A DNA stretch of 64,000 nucleotides from assembly GCA_930367205.1 (NCBI GenBank), contig OV884015.1, positions 80,057,341 through 80,121,340 on the forward strand, written 5' to 3'. Of this stretch, positions 12,270 through 41,767 are shown piece after piece. The position numbers and the translations under genes are program-made. The notes beneath the pieces are model-generated. The model had not been told where the DNA came from. It did not search any database and saw only the letters and a program-made list of their open reading frames with translations. Positions within the stretch are counted from its first letter, which is position 1. Each line of letters starts with the position of its first letter. This DNA is from Acanthosoma haemorrhoidale (lineage: Eukaryota > Arthropoda > Insecta > Hemiptera > Acanthosomatidae).

Positions 12270-13245
12270 GTTTTAACTCCATTTTGTGCAGTTCTAAATC
12301 ACATATACAAGGATTGGTCCCTGTATTCTTCTTTTCATTTGCAACTGCTCACTCAACAAAAAGGAAAGAGGAATATAACACCATAGCTTTGGTCTTGGAG
12401 AAGATAAAGTAACATGAAGATCAGTGGGTGATTTGTGTGGACTTAAAAATAGTAAACTTTCTCCTTGGACAGCAAAATGGTCACACCAATTATCCTTACT
12501 TCTTGTGCCTCTGGGATACCAGAGACAAAACACACTACTGGGTTAAAAAGAGTGGCCTAAGAGAAAAAACGTGGACATTGGGGAAAAAAATGTGATTAAC
12601 GACCCCTTAGTCGAACAAGAAAAAATCATCTTTCCTCTATTACATATAAAGCTGGGCCTTATGAAACAGGTTGGCTAAGGCTCTTGATAAGAACTGATCA
12701 TGCTTTGCATATGTAGGGAAACAAATTCCCCAGTTGAATATGGAAAAAAATAAAGCAGGAATATTTGACAATCCACAAATAAGACAGCTCATTAAGCATC
12801 CTGCCTTCATAAATGTGATGAATGGGGCTGAGCGAAAAGCCTGGACTTCATTTGTAGCAGTAGTCGGAAATTTTCTGGGCAAACGCAAAGCTGAAAACTA
12901 TGTTGAACTGGTAAACAAGATGCTTTAGCCCGTTTGAGGCTCAGCCTCAGGAAGGGCGAAAAAAGAAAAAAGAAGAAAAAAAAAAAAAAAAAGGTAAACA
13001 AGATGCTTAACAGTTTCAAATCCCTTAAGTATTAAGGTGCACTATTACCAAGCCACATAGACCATTTTCCTTAAAAGTTAGGAGACACTAGTGAGTAACA
13101 AGGTGACAGATTTTACCAGGATATTGAAGATGACGGATTAGTGCTGGAGTTTAAAAGGGAACTGTTCCAAAATACATTCAAGAATGTTTTCCGTGACATG
13201 TTTATTTTCCAGCAGGATAAAAGTTTGTATCTAAGAGAATGGTTT
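12270..13245 (+). pseudogene. Decayed transposon-associated protein gene
   Basis: Frameshifted and stop-containing segments read in order as parts of a protein family that is multi-copy in arthropod genomes and usually unnamed: TAHSTKRKEEYN, ALVLEKIK, QWVICVDLK, NFLLGQQNGHTNYPYFLCLW, HIKLGLMKQ, KAGIFDNPQIRQLIKHP, AERKAWTSFVAVVGNFLG, KAENYVELVNKML, and then the NSFKSL and QGDRFYQDIED parts. The order and spacing are those of the intact family as I recall it; I cannot name a transposon superfamily with confidence. Stop codons and frame changes show it is not translated as a whole. It is interrupted at 12926-12992 by a poly(A) insertion. Confidence 0.6.
12910..13008 (+). mobile_element. 67-bp poly(A)-tailed retroposed insertion with TSD
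   Basis: A perfect 16-bp direct repeat, GGTAAACAAGATGCTT, occurs at 12910-12925 and 12993-13008. The 67 bp between them start TAGCCCGTTTGAGGC, contain a GAGGCTCAGCCTC near-palindrome, and end in a long A-rich tail. Removing the insert and one repeat restores the reading of the host pseudogene (VNKML then NSFKSL), so this is a clean target-primed insertion. The source RNA is unknown: the 3' end of a LINE or of a SINE are the obvious options. Confidence 0.85.
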
Positions 13246-14440
13246 TTCTTTTGAATTCATCTATCTCCCGATAGACTGTAGATACTTCTTCATCCATCAT
13301 TCATTTAAAAATAGAAAATAATTTTGAAATAGAGCTCTAATAATATGACTGTGCTTATTTTCAAACATCAAATTGATTAAGAAATGGTGAAACAATAAAG
13401 AAAGTTACTTAGAAAGTTAGAAAATAAAATAAAATCTGGGCAGGCTGCTAATATAGTAAGGAAGTACGTTTATGCTCTGTAGTTGTCTTTTTTCAACATG
13501 TTAGTACTATTACGGAAACTCAGACCAGTCTTGATCAAATGGTAGAAGAAGAAGATGTAGATCATCAAGAGGAAGTATTCAGGACAACCAGAACTGCCAG
13601 TGACAGGACCTTAAGTCCACAATGATCAAAAAGCTTCTAGACGCGGTGTGGAGTAATTCATGGAGGCACATATTCCTCCCTCTGTTATAAGTATTAATAA
13701 CAGAAATTCTTTTCTTGATAAAATTCACTTACCTTATCATTTCCTTTGGCGGTATGGAGGGCTTCATCCATGTCTTTTGAGACTTAATTTTGTTTGCAGG
13801 TTTTATTAAACTGCGTCAAATGATTTAACACTCATCAGGAAGTAATTGAAAAAGTTTTCCATTTTCTCGCAAATCTGCATATGACGTTTCAAACCTTTCT
13901 CTTGAAATTCTTAAATTTATGAATGGAAGTGCCCAATAAAGTCTATTGCGTTTGCAAATGCACTTTTTATATTAAAGGTAAGCAAAAATGACATGAGTTC
14001 TCTGGTAGACATGCATCGTTATCAGTAGAGGGAAGACTGGCAATAGAAGCGATCTCAATATTGAAATGCTATGGCAGGCATGCTCAAACAAAGGATGTGA
14101 ACACCACCGACTTATGAGCCTGGTTAGCAAGGGTAGAAGTATGACGTCATTGGAGACGTAGTGGGCTGATTTTTTTTGGCAATTTATTTTCTATTGTCAT
14201 ATCGATAGCGGAAAAAATAACACTGTAGCAGGTTATTTATTTATTTTTGCCATTATTATCATCGGTCATTACAAATTCATAAAACCATCGTCCAATTGAC
14301 TCGACTCGGAGGGGGCAGATTCCAGTAACTACCAGTTTTTAGTTTCATAAATCATTTCAAATTTTGGAATTAATTCATTCAACACATGATTTAATGAAAT
14401 ATATGTTGAATAACTTGAATTGCTTATCGAATTAACTAAT
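13246..14440. other. Intergenic and upstream region of the FBPase-like gene
   Basis: No convincing reading frame. The region may hold the promoter of the FBPase-like gene, but no clear TATA box or initiator was recognised. Confidence 0.35.
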
Positions 14441-32880
<18,440 letters not shown>

Positions 32881-34377
32881 TTTAAATAAAATAGATAACT
32901 TATGTTATGCTGTATTATTTTTTACTAAATTGGTTAGTTAAAATTGTATTGTTAATGATTTAGGTTTGTATTTGCAAATGAATCAAAGTAAAAAAGCAGT
33001 GAGTGTAAAACTCAAGATCAAGTTACGTGACTAATTTATTCCAGATTTGTAACGTAGTTGTGTTTTTATTTTAAATAAAATATTCTTAAATGATCAATAA
33101 ATCATCAAGAGAAACAAATACATATATAATTATGTAATAATAAGGGATGCTTTGTATTTCACATGTTTTGTCAATAATATTTATGACAAAAATATCGCCC
33201 AAGTATGATTTAATCAAAATAGAAAAAAGATTTAGTAGTAACGTAGCCTGAGTTCAATCAAAAGGAGCATGAAAGCTTTTATTAGAAAATTAAATACTAA
33301 AATACATTCCTTATGTTTATAACTAGTGTTTATCCTGCAGCCATTAGAAGACACATTTCTTTTAAGTTAGAGCTTGCCACTTGTTTTTGGATAACATAAA
33401 TCTTATTGATATTATCATGTTGATTGGCATTTTCTAGACTTCCTTATCACAAAGAATTCTTAAAAGATGGCCGGCATAAGTGGTTTAAATGGAGGGTTGT
33501 AATATACTCCATGTGTTTTTCCCCATTATTACTTGTCAGTACAATGAATGTAAAATTATAATATATACTAGAAATTATAGATGAATTATTAACACTGAAG
33601 TTGAACAAGTGTTAGTTATAAAAATCACTGGGTGTAATATTTTATTAAAAGCGAGGAACAGGAGATTAAAATTTTATTGAAAAATAAAGTTCTCTATTTT
33701 TTGAAAAGTTTGTTAGTTTATATAAACCACAATTTTAACATGAAAAAACTTAATGTTAAATAAGAGAAAGCAGCTGAAAGAAATCAAAATTTGATTCCAC
33801 AATTTCATTTTTTCTCTTCTCTTCTTTGATTGAGCAATTAATTATTAGTGACTTTTTAACTACACTAAGTTACTTGTTAAATAATTTTATGACTAGTTGA
33901 CTGGTGGTGACATAATTTTTCGCAAATAATTGTCAATGATTAGCAGTAATCACTGAGTCAATTTTTATATTTATTAATAAGGTGTAAACTAACACAAAAT
34001 TTTCATGAGCCAATGCTTAACAAGTTATTACTAAGTCCTTTGAAAGTAATTAATACAGTATTTACATAATATATAATACAATAATTACAAAAATTAAATA
34101 GTTGATGTCTTTAAACCAACAAGTAGCAAAAAGTTCATTAATTAAAATTACATTTATAATTACTCTATAACTTGTGGTTCTACTTGAACTATTGTAGTAA
34201 GTAGTTATAACTAATACAAATAGAAATCCAGATTCAAGTGTACACAAACAGCAATTTTGTAGCAAATTATTTCTTGATCATATCACTATAACATAAGCTT
34301 GAAAACAACCATTTATCAAATAAAAAAAATATTAATTTTATCACTAATGTTGTTAAATGGCAGTATCTATTAAATTA
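32881..34377. other. Intergenic region between convergent genes
   Basis: AT-rich DNA between the FBPase-like stop codon and the stop of the minus-strand secreted-protein gene. AATAAA at 33074-33079 (+) could serve the FBPase-like transcript; another at 32885-32890 is only five bases past the stop. No coding frame was recognised. Confidence 0.45.
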
Positions 34378-37300
34378 CTAAAATAAACTATAGAATTCTT
34401 GTAGTGTCCTGTTGATGGGTCTGACAACATAACGATTAAAATATCTTTCTGGCCTTTCAAACACTGGTCTTACATTATTTGCCAAAGGATTGTTGATTGG
34501 CATGGGGCGGTGCCCAGTAAAGGCAACTCCTGAATAAGGTCTTGATCTGACAGTTGTTGAAAAGTCAGTGTAGTCATAGTCCTCACTATCCCCATCGTCT
34601 CCATTGTCTGTTGTGGTCTGTGGAGGGGAAACTATTAGAGGGGGACGAGTGATCGGAGGGCGAGAGACTGGTGGGCGGGTGACTACTGGGGCAGGTGGTC
34701 GAGATGGCCGAGGAGGACGTGACGGGGAGATTCCAAGTGGTGAGATCCCATTACCAATTGATGGTATCAAGCTTCCAAATCCACTGCTCAGATCTGTACC
34801 TATGCTACCTAAGCCACTTCCTAAGCTCCCTAGACCACTTCCTAAGTTCCCAAGACCACTGCCTAATCCAGAACCAAAACTCCCCAACCCACCGAGCGGT
34901 GGTTTTCCACCAAATCCTCCATGAGGTGGTTTTTCACCTCCACCAGATCCACATCCAGAACCATCACCATAACCATTTGATACGATTATATCAGTGTCAT
35001 AATAGTTCAGAATGGGAAAAAAGAATCGTCCTTCTGTTTGTGATTGTCGTTTCAATCTTTTATGACCACATCCGAACTTGTGAATTTTTTTCTTTTTATG
35101 GTGGTGAAAACGAGGCTCGTAGTCTTCAGTAGGTTGCCTTTCTAAATTTCTATCATCACTATTGCCCTCTGGAAATTTTAGTGGGTTTCCAATTATTTCA
35201 GTTGAAAAGATGGTCACAGCCAATGCCAGTAAAAATTGCTGCAAAACAGGAGCATGAATTAATTACTAAAAAACATTGATTAAAGAATTAAATTAAAAGC
35301 TATATTATTTCAGTCATGTGTGTTTCTATTTGTTTTGGTGGGAGCAAAGCTCCAATTTGATCTATAAACCTTTTCCCCAGAAAAACTATATATATATAAT
35401 ATTATTCCTAAATCAAATCACAATCATTTAGAAATTTCATCTCTTTAGAGTGTGCTCCTTCAAATGTCTGGTACACAGCAAAATTTGTGAAAGGAATTAC
35501 TGTCTGCAAGTTTGCATTATTGCCAAAGAATAGGATGCTTTAAAATGAGAAAATTGTTGTGAACTTATAATTAATTTATATTGCTATATTATTAATTGTT
35601 TACAAGAAAATCACACAATATTTTAATGATTTATAAAACCTCGTACTGAAGTTAGTTGAATGGACTGTATGCCATGCATCTTGAGGAAATTAGAAATATT
35701 TCTAATTGTTATATAAATGTATGGTTAACAGCATGAATGAAGATGTAAATTGGAAATTGAAGTAGATCAATAGCTTGTGTGGTAGGGATAATCAAGTGAA
35801 CAACCTATGGGAAGTCACGCTGGGCTATAAAAAATGACAGCTCAGGAAAATTATCAAGTCAAAGTCACTCAAGAAAGTAATAAATGTGCGAAATCATGGA
35901 ACATGTGGCAAGGTATAATTTCATAGGACTGTTAGATATCATAACCTACTCTGGTAAGTAGCTTTAAAGAACAGAGTAGCTCTTAAATAATTATAATCTT
36001 AAAAAAAAAAACTAAATTTATTTCTGCATAAATTTTGAAAGTGAGAGAAAAATCTTGTTATTAAAATAGAAATTAAAAAGTGCTCTATTGAGGAATAAGT
36101 AACTATCATAAAATATATCATTCATAACATATTTATGTTCATTCTTACATTACACATAATGCCCCTGAATAATAATAATCTTCCAATTTCTCTTGATAAT
36201 CATCTCCCTTGTATTCAAAGCAAAAGTTGAAGATTCTGTCCTCCTTATTCGGTAATGTCACTGGATAGGAGCGTGAGAGCCACATACGCTAAGCGTGAGC
36301 AATGTAAGGGCCATTGTCAGGACTCTTGCATTAATAACAGATGCTATGCTACTGCCACTTTAAGTTTCTAAGAGGATTACTGTATGGGGCAGGATTTTAG
36401 CAACTTTGATATGGGGTTTGGTTGTTAGGATAAGTTTTGATTGAAGTGAGATATTTCTTAAACTTGAATGAGATTATTACATAGGGTTCTCTCACTGGAG
36501 TTCTGCAGTTAATCTGCATATTTCCTAACTTTAACATTAACATATAAATATAGAAATTGGAGAAAATATCGAGTGGAACTCGGTATTAGTTCTTTAAAAA
36601 CTAATAAAGCTGTTCAGATTAACTACAACAACGTTAAATATGTGAACTCTATGGTTAACTCCCAAATTAAAAAAAAGTTTTTTAATAGCTTAAAGATTTT
36701 CTTTTCTTTACTGAATGTAATGTGTCCCTCAATCATAGGGGAAATCAAAACATTACATAGCTTTTAAGCTGTAATATGACGAGAAAGCTTATAGGCCAGA
36801 GTGAAAGGGGAGTGTTAATTGATACAGGGCCAGTATTTTTAATGTTTAAATGCCTTCCTCTTGCTTATCACATTTAACAATCAACCATAAGATTGGATGT
36901 TGTGTTGAATGTGTCTTTAAAGTTTCAGATGTATTAGATTGTTTGTATCTTAGAATACACGAACAGGTAAATAGACCAAATCGCCCCTTTCCTTTGGGAC
37001 CGGCATTATTTGTTAAAAACAACTGGCTGGGTGGGTAGTTTCCACAAAAACATATTTTTAAAACAACACAATTGTTATTTGTTTATAAAGGGTGTCCCAA
37101 AATTAACGCAAGATTTGAATTTGCCGCCATTTGTGCAGTAGTGCTAGCAACCCTAAAAAAACAAACAATTTGACAGCTGACAGTTAAGGGTTAGTAAAAA
37201 TGGAGCGTAACACGATAGAACAAAGCGTCTTTATTGTTGAACATTACCTCAAAAATAATGAAAGTTTGGCGGCTGCAGTTCGAAAATTTCATACAAAATA

Positions 37301-40300
37301 TGGTCGGAATAGTGTTTTGACTTCATCAACTGTGAAGAGATTAATTGAAAAATTTAGGGAGTCTGGGTCAGTTGAAGACACTAAACACACTGGTCTTCTA
37401 AAAACAAGCCGTTCAAACGTCAATATCGAAGCAGTGTATGAGTGTTGTTGAAAATCGAGGAACATCAATTCGGCGTCGTAGACAAGAATTGTGTCATGAC
37501 AACACAGTTCTTTGTGCTGCAAACAAAATTCATCAATGCATCAACAAAATTCAACCACATTTATGCCAAATGGTCATGGAAAATTTTGACAAAAGAGTGT
37601 GTATGTGTCAGCAAAGTCGCCATTCGCCCGATGTGTTATTCCATAAATAACCCTATCCTATTTACTTTATAATTCAATAAATAAATAACAACAAAAATAC
37701 TAAAAACTGTGTTTTATATTTAAATCAAATCTTGCGTTAATTCTGGGACACCCTTTAGTTAGATGTGAATGAATGAGTCCATTTAATTGGTTATTTCATA
37801 ATACTTACATGCAGAATATTCTGGTAGTATTTGCTATTGCCAGTAAACTAATGAATCGTCTTTTCGCAATAAAATGGCCTCAGCCTATTATTATTAATTA
37901 GTTGTGATTTGATATGTAAGGTCTTCAGAGAATTATGACCACGTTGAGTTCAGTTTCACAGTTCAAAGCTGTTACATAAGTCTAGGGTCCAAGATCGTGG
38001 TGCCAAAGGTCGGGGCAACGCTAGTAATCAGATTGCTCAGTGGAACAGTTGCTGACTGGACGTGCCTTCCTGGTGTTCATCCGTGATGCATTGGAGTAGC
38101 AATACAGAGTTTTCTCCGTCCAAGAAATGGGGATTCCACGATTCTTCGTGAAGAGGTTTCGCAAAAGTGTTAATAGCTATCTGTAGATCGCGAAGAGTGT
38201 AATTTGTCAAAGAAAATTCAATTAAATGAAATTGCGATGATAGCCGCCACAATTATATGAATTCATGAAAAGAAACTTATCTAGGCAAACCATGAATACA
38301 GGAATAATTTCCCTAGAATAGTAACTCTCGCAACCCTTGTTGATGGTATAGCAAACCTTTAGACATATCATGACCCCATAACTGCATCTAGCAACGTCCG
38401 AAATTGACTCACTGGGATAGAGAATTGGTGTAACCAATGGCGCATTAAAGTCAATGAAGGCAAATGCGTACACACCACCCTTCGACGAGGATTATGTCCA
38501 TCTGTCAATTTCCTTTCGATAACGCTTCTCATGTCCAATTCTATTTGTACTAAGGCTTTTATTTAGATATAAATATGACGTAGAATTCTCATACAAAACG
38601 TTAAAGACAAGAACTACTTAACAGAAACCTCATACCAGAAAATAAACAGTTACCAAAATTAATTTGTACTTACGTACTTGAACTATGGGGGACAGTTAAA
38701 CCGTTGAACTTCAAACAATGGGATTCCGGTCAATGGCCAGTTTCTCCAATCATGTCCTGAGCGTCTGTGACACTCGCACTCTTGGTCAGCCTCCACTGGC
38801 TCGTATCCGGTGACACTGTCGATGGAAGAGCGTCTTCCAAAGACTCCGCTTCATCTTACGCATGTGAGGGAGGTGAACACAATTTGGAGTTAGGAGCTCT
38901 CTGGGCTGTTTGTAAATAGTTTACGAATGGGCGAGTGAATGAAGAACTGTTAAGTATGGTATGAATGAGAACATTGATCGCAGTTACTTATTGCCCAATA
39001 AAAGGCAGATTGTAATTTTATCACAATAAAGATCGTTAAATTAAAAAAAAAATTTCATTACAAATTCATCCCTTTACAGTGATCTCCAACTGCCAACTGT
39101 CCTTGATCACGTTATACTTTCAATATTTCCCGAATTCCACGAAAACTTATCCACTCATCTGAATCATCTTTTGTCAATACAATTCACTCTTGTAATCCCC
39201 TAGGTCACCTAAATTAGTAGTGGCCTTGCGAACGTTTGTAAACAGATAAATATGTTATGGTGTCCTGGTACTGGGCACCATCTCCACTTATTAGTGAGTA
39301 TCTGTGGCTCTATTTTCTCTCTCTGGTCCACACCATTAGGGAAACAGTCGGAGAGGGAGGTGGGAGTAACCCATCGGTTCCCGATCCTTCCATCCGGTAG
39401 CGAGAGGCATTGCTTTGTGAGTGGGGGCCTCCTGGGAAGACTGTGCATGCACATATTGTATGAATGTAAATTGAATATTATAAATAATTATGAATGCATT
39501 GCTACTTGCCAATTAATATGCTGCTCAACCAAATTGTGATTTTTCTTATAAAAATGTTTATAAAAAAAAGAGTAGTAACATTTGACATGAATGAAGTGAG
39601 CATTACTAATATCAGTAAGAATTAAACTAATTATGACTTAGCTTCTTAAAAAACGTATTCAGAGTTTGTTTTCTTAGAAAATTATTGTAAATAGATTACA
39701 TTGTGTTCATAGCTATTAATCATAAGAACTCAACATTTTGAGTAAGATGTGTGCAATAATCTTGAGCTAATTGAGTTAGTTATATTGATATATTGATAGT
39801 ACTAAACTACACTTAAGGTGAGCTCATGAATGAAAATATTATTTTTTTTATTAATATACCTGCGTTATTATGATGAAATAACAATCTGCCTCATTGGGCA
39901 ATAAGTAATTGTGATTAATGTTTTCATTCATACCATATTTACAATTTTCATTCACTTGCTCTTTCATACAATATTTACAAACAACCCAGATACCTTCCAA
40001 ATCCACATGGTTGTCACCTCCCTTGGATGCGAAAGAGGAAGCGGAGTTTTGGGAAGTCCCCCACGCTCCTCCGTCAGCCGCGTAACCGGATATGAGGGAG
40101 TGGAGGCTGGCCAAGAGTGTGAGAGCCACATACGCTCAAGACATGATTGGAGAAACTGGCCATTGCCAGGACTCCCAATGTCAAGCATTTATAGCAGGTC
40201 ACGATGCCACTGCCGTTTCAGTCTCCGAGGAGGATTATAGGGATGAGTGGAGCAGTTAAATGACTGTGCTACGGGATTAGGGTGGTTGGTTAGGTTACTA

Positions 40301-41767
40301 TGGAATTTCATGAACTTGGAAGGGATGAGTTCGAGAATGTAAGGTATATTATGGTCATTATGAAGGGTTTTGCTGCTGTCGTAATAAGAGCATTTACTAT
40401 TGTTCTCAGGACTTTTGATTGAAAGTATTGGATACACTTGATGTTCGAGTTTTTTGCTGTCCCCTATGGCTCTAATCCGTACGTCCAGATTGGCTTAAGT
40501 ATAACTTTCTAGATTAGTAATTTATTTTCTATTGAGAGATGGGATGTTCTTTGAAGTAGTATGGACAGTTTTCCAAAGCGTCTGTTTAGTTCTTGTTTTT
40601 TTAGCCTCGTATGTGGGTTCCAGGTCAGCCGTTTGGAATGATAATATAGGTTAAACATTCTAAAACATAGTTAAATAGATTAAAAATTGAAATAACATTG
40701 TGTTGATTTTTTTTTCTGTTAACGGTTTGAAATTAAAACTGAAATGTTTCTATTCTATGACTGTTGTTATGTTTACTTTTATGGAAGAGAGAAGAGAGGA
40801 GGTTCTGCATTCATTTAGGCTATGTTTATTCAATGATAGTGGTCGTAAAAATTATTCAATTCATCTGAAAATTTAAAAGTGTGATAACAACTACTGACTA
40901 GTTTTTGGTTAAATTACTAATGTATGATGAAAAAATCAAACCTGAAAAAACATCTATAGAACTACTAGCATATCTCAAGTCCTGTCTCAGAAACTGTTTA
41001 CGATTAAAATGTATGTTTTTTAATGCGACCTTAATAGGTTTTAATAGTTTTTTTGCATGGGAATATTTTAGCCTTTTTCAACTGGACGTAGTTATGCAGT
41101 GGTAGACCAAACGACACAAAATTTGTTTTGATTAATTTGACTTTTACAAATAGACTTAATAATTTATATACTGCCAGTACTTTGATAACAAACAAGTACT
41201 GATAGAATATCAAGTCTAGTAGTAAAAAGTCTGTTTGTACAAAGTCAACTTACTCCAAAAAAACTTTATGTCGCTTGGTCTACTATTGTATAAGTAAAGT
41301 ACATCCAATTTTTTTACACGTTAAAAAGGTGTTTTCACTATTCAAGTGGTTTAACAAATAAAATGAAGTATTCTTGTCAAAAATGCCCTGAATTTAGAAT
41401 CATTAAATAGGTGGTGACTCCTCCGTCCGATTGTGTGTGGATGTTGAGACCCTTCAACTTCTTTCCACCCCGTAATATTTTAATATTTATACACGAATAA
41501 AGAAAATTAGACTCGTATTTATTATAGTACATAAAATACTGAAATGAATGCTCTTAATCGAATGGGGAGGGAAGGATACAATGCAACATTTTTGAATAGC
41601 TGTCAATTGAGTGATATTCATGAAAATAATTTACGATGTATTCTTCACGGTGTCATTTATTATGTAAGCTGTATATATCTTGCATTATTTCATGTTGCGT
41701 GTTAATAAGTACTAAATATTGATTACGCTAAAGCATTATCGTGAAAAAAACTTACTTGCAGCAGCAT
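34378..41767 (-). CDS. Secreted Gly/Pro-rich protein, two coding exons
   Basis: The main exon spans 35238-34378 (minus strand). It is preceded by TTTTGCAG, a good acceptor, and its open frame has no ATG before the hydrophobic stretch, so the start must lie on an upstream exon. At 41767-41756 the minus strand reads ATG CTG CTG CAA followed by the donor GTAAGT. Joining gives MLLQ-QFLLALAVTIF, an ideal signal peptide, and a protein of 290 aa. The short first exon is typical of insect cuticular genes. After the signal come an acidic segment, a His/Lys-rich stretch, a furin-like site RLKR (ending at residue 68), then Gly-Leu/Ser repeats (about 95-165), Pro/Arg repeats (about 175-210) and an acidic DYDY segment. 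It is probably extracellular matrix or cuticle; its function is unknown. The main exon is certain; the exon 1 choice is inference. The 6.5-kb intron holds several transposons. Confidence 0.75.
36140..36510 (-). mobile_element. Diverged LINE-A 3' fragment
   Basis: GCGTGAGAGCCACATACGC near 36270 and GGCCATTGTCAGGACTC near 36311 match the reverse complement of the LINE-A 3' region (compare 40118-40175). It lies in the intron of the secreted Gly/Pro-rich gene and is strongly decayed. Confidence 0.5.
37088..37755 (+). mobile_element. Internally deleted mariner-like transposon
   Basis: A 668-bp element with terminal inverted repeats of about 31 bp (AAGGGTGTCCCAAAATTAAC at the left, its near-complement at the right, one mismatch) and TA duplications at 37086-37087 and 37756-37757. 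The ATG at 37200 opens a transposase N-terminus with a helix-turn-helix (SLAAAVRKFHTKYGRN, STVKRLIEKFRESG). The frame shifts near 37440, then a short C-terminal part follows (QPHLCQMVMENFDKRV, then HSPDVLFHK). The central DDE/D catalytic core is missing, so the element is non-autonomous, but its ends look intact and could be mobilised by a full-length relative. It lies in the intron of the secreted Gly/Pro-rich gene. Confidence 0.85.
38390..39035 (+). mobile_element. 5'-truncated LINE-A copy
   Basis: Starts in reverse-transcriptase C-terminal sequence (ENWCNQWRIKVNEGKC near 38417), continues through the LINE-A 3' untranslated region (GGCCAGTTTCTCCAATCATG near 38739), and ends with the conserved tail TTACTTATTGCCCAATAAAA and CACAATAAAG. 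The left boundary is approximate. Confidence 0.65.
39245..39520 (+). mobile_element. Strongly diverged LINE-A 3' fragment
   Basis: TGGTGTCCTGGTACTGGGC and GTGAGTATCTGTGGCTCT align in order with the LINE-A 3' region, and a decayed tail (TGTATGAATGTAAATTG) follows. Similarity is weaker than in neighbouring copies. Confidence 0.4.
39862..40641 (-). mobile_element. 5'-truncated LINE-A copy, reverse orientation
   Basis: The reverse complement matches 47960-48560 of the longest LINE-A copy, from GAGGCTAAAAA through the 3' untranslated region and the tail (CTCATTGGGCAATAAGTAATT on the plus strand). All short open frames here are incidental. Confidence 0.7.

Noticed and set aside
34604..35132. Plus-strand frames of 106 and 145 codons opposite the secreted Gly/Pro-rich gene
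   Set aside because: Low-complexity antisense shadows of the Gly/Pro repeats; the minus frame has the signal peptide and splice context.
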